5,959 nucleotides of DNA from an uncultured Collinsella sp. (GTDB taxonomy: Bacteria; Actinomycetota; Coriobacteriia; Coriobacteriales; Coriobacteriaceae), in assembly GCA_902478705.1 (NCBI GenBank), contig CABSMB010000096.1, forward strand, positions 1 through 5,959, in the 5' to 3' direction. The notes below the pieces were generated by a model that searched no databases, was not told where the DNA came from, and worked only from the letters and a program-made list of their open reading frames with translations. Shown piece after piece: positions 5,248 through 5,959 of this stretch. Positions within the stretch are counted from its first letter, which is position 1; every line of letters begins with the position of its first letter. A program made the translations under genes and the position numbers.

Positions 5248-5959
5248 ATGTATTTATCGCTGGCCCCTATGGAGGGGATTACCGGGCATGTGTTCCGTCG
5301 CGTGCATGCGGAGTGTTTCGGCGCACTCGATTGTTATTACACGCCGTTTTTGCCGCCGCCGCGCGTGGGCAACCGCTTTGGCGGTAAGGCGTTTAAAGAG
5401 GTCGATCCCGCCAATAACCAGGGGCTTAACGTGGTGCCTCAGCTGATGTCCAAGAATGCGGATGAGTTTGTGTGGGCGGCGCAGGTGCTCGCCGACATGG
5501 GTTATCACGAGGTCAATCTCAACCTTGGCTGCCCCTCGGGCACGGTTGTAGCCAAGGGGAAGGGTTCGGGTTTCTTGCGCAACTTGGACGAGCTCGAGGT
5601 GTTCTTGAGCGACGTGTGCGAACGCTCGCCGTTGCTGGTGTCGGTCAAGACCAGGCTGGGGTTGGAAAGCGACGACGAATACGAGCGTGTGCTTGACCTC
5701 TATTGCCGCATGCCGCTGGCAGAGCTGATCGTGCATCCGCGCGTGCAAAAGGACCGCTATGCGGGTTCGCCGCGCAAAGAGTTTTACGGCGAGACGCTGG
5801 AGCGGGCGCCGTTCCCGGTGGCCTACAACGGCGACATCTTTGATCTTGAGGAGATGGATGCGCTGGTGGAGGCCTATCCCGGAACGCGTCACGTAATGTT
5901 GGGGCGCGGCTTGCTTGCGAACCCCGCGCTGGCTCGCATGGTTAAGGGCGGCCCTACTG
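5248..5959 (+). CDS. tRNA-dihydrouridine synthase (Dus), C-terminus cut off by the window edge
   Basis: An FMN enzyme that reduces uridine to dihydrouridine in the D-loop of tRNA using NADPH. The visible 237 residues cover most of the TIM barrel; family members usually have about 310-330. The start LAPMEGITGHVFRRV (5-19) is the family signature. NLGCPSGTV (92-100) carries the catalytic Cys95, followed by KGKGSGFL (103-110). SVKTRLG (132-138) supplies the FMN-contacting Lys134, IVHPR (161-165) the His163, and NGDI (194-197) and LGRGLLANP (218-226) the FMN phosphate site. Which uridine it modifies (DusA/B/C class) is not clear. ATG codons occur at 5242 and 5248 in the same frame with TTG between; 5248 is chosen because GAGAG then lies nine bases upstream and homologues start close to LAPMEG. 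It follows the regulator by 45 bases and may be partly co-transcribed, without an obvious functional link. Confidence 0.93.
   Translation, partial: MYLSLAPMEGITGHVFRRVHAECFGALDCYYTPFLPPPRVGNRFGGKAFKEVDPANNQGLNVVPQLMSKNADEFVWAAQVLADMGYHEVNLNLGCPSGTVVAKGKGSGFLRNLDELEVFLSDVCERSPLLVSVKTRLGLESDDEYERVLDLYCRMPLAELIVHPRVQKDRYAGSPRKEFYGETLERAPFPVAYNGDIFDLEEMDALVEAYPGTRHVMLGRGLLANPALARMVKGGPT

Noticed and set aside
5254..5892. Minus-strand open frame (212 codons) opposite the dihydrouridine synthase
   Set aside because: The plus strand encodes an unmistakable Dus enzyme with its catalytic Cys. The His/Arg-rich antisense product is not protein-like.
1..5959. CRISPR arrays, tRNA or rRNA genes, transposases or phage genes
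   Set aside because: No spaced direct-repeat array, cloverleaf, rRNA-like segment or recombinase motif was seen on either strand.

Overview
The window looks like chromosomal DNA from a high-GC Gram-positive gut anaerobe. The best guess is a coriobacterium such as Collinsella or a close relative (Actinomycetota). This rests on the GC-rich codon use, AAGGAG-type ribosome sites before most genes, the style of the proteins (DUF3592 membrane protein, Flavodoxin_4-type protein, paired aldo/keto reductases) and the LysR regulator. No search was possible, so the genus is an inference. There are no rRNA, tRNA, CRISPR or insertion-sequence features. Both window edges cut through a gene.

Left part (1-1173, minus strand): two membrane-protein genes that probably form one operon. 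First is a 175-aa DUF3592-type protein (646-1173). Downstream of it is an unrecognised protein with three hydrophobic segments, cut by the left edge (1-582). A -10-like TATACT lies upstream of the DUF3592 gene.

The 321-base gap (1174-1494) has no credible gene. It contains a striking 19-bp inverted repeat (1317-1335 with 1353-1371) and a short GC-rich hairpin next to the flavodoxin stop codon.

Centre (1495-4170, minus strand): a redox cassette. In transcription order it holds an AKR5-like aldo/keto reductase (3322-4170), a second aldo/keto reductase of a different, YajO-like type (2295-3314), a 79-aa cysteine-rich small protein (2051-2290) and a short-chain flavodoxin (1495-1968). The first three are separated by only 7 and 4 bases and are almost certainly co-transcribed. 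The flavodoxin follows after 82 bases. Transcribed divergently from the cassette is a LysR-type regulator (4321-5202, plus strand). The 150-bp shared intergenic region carries a perfect T-N11-A palindrome (TTGC-N5-GCAA, 4231-4243), so the regulator probably controls the cassette and itself. The cassette most likely reduces carbonyl compounds and handles electrons under a small-molecule signal; neither substrate nor inducer can be read from the sequence.

Right end: 45 bases after the regulator begins a tRNA-dihydrouridine synthase gene (5248 to the edge), whose catalytic Cys and FMN-binding residues are visible. A small GGG/CCC hairpin sits in the 45-base gap.

I found no clearly new defence or mobile system. 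The items most worth a second look are the long inverted repeat at 1317-1371, the cysteine-rich small protein inside the reductase operon, and the LysR operator.
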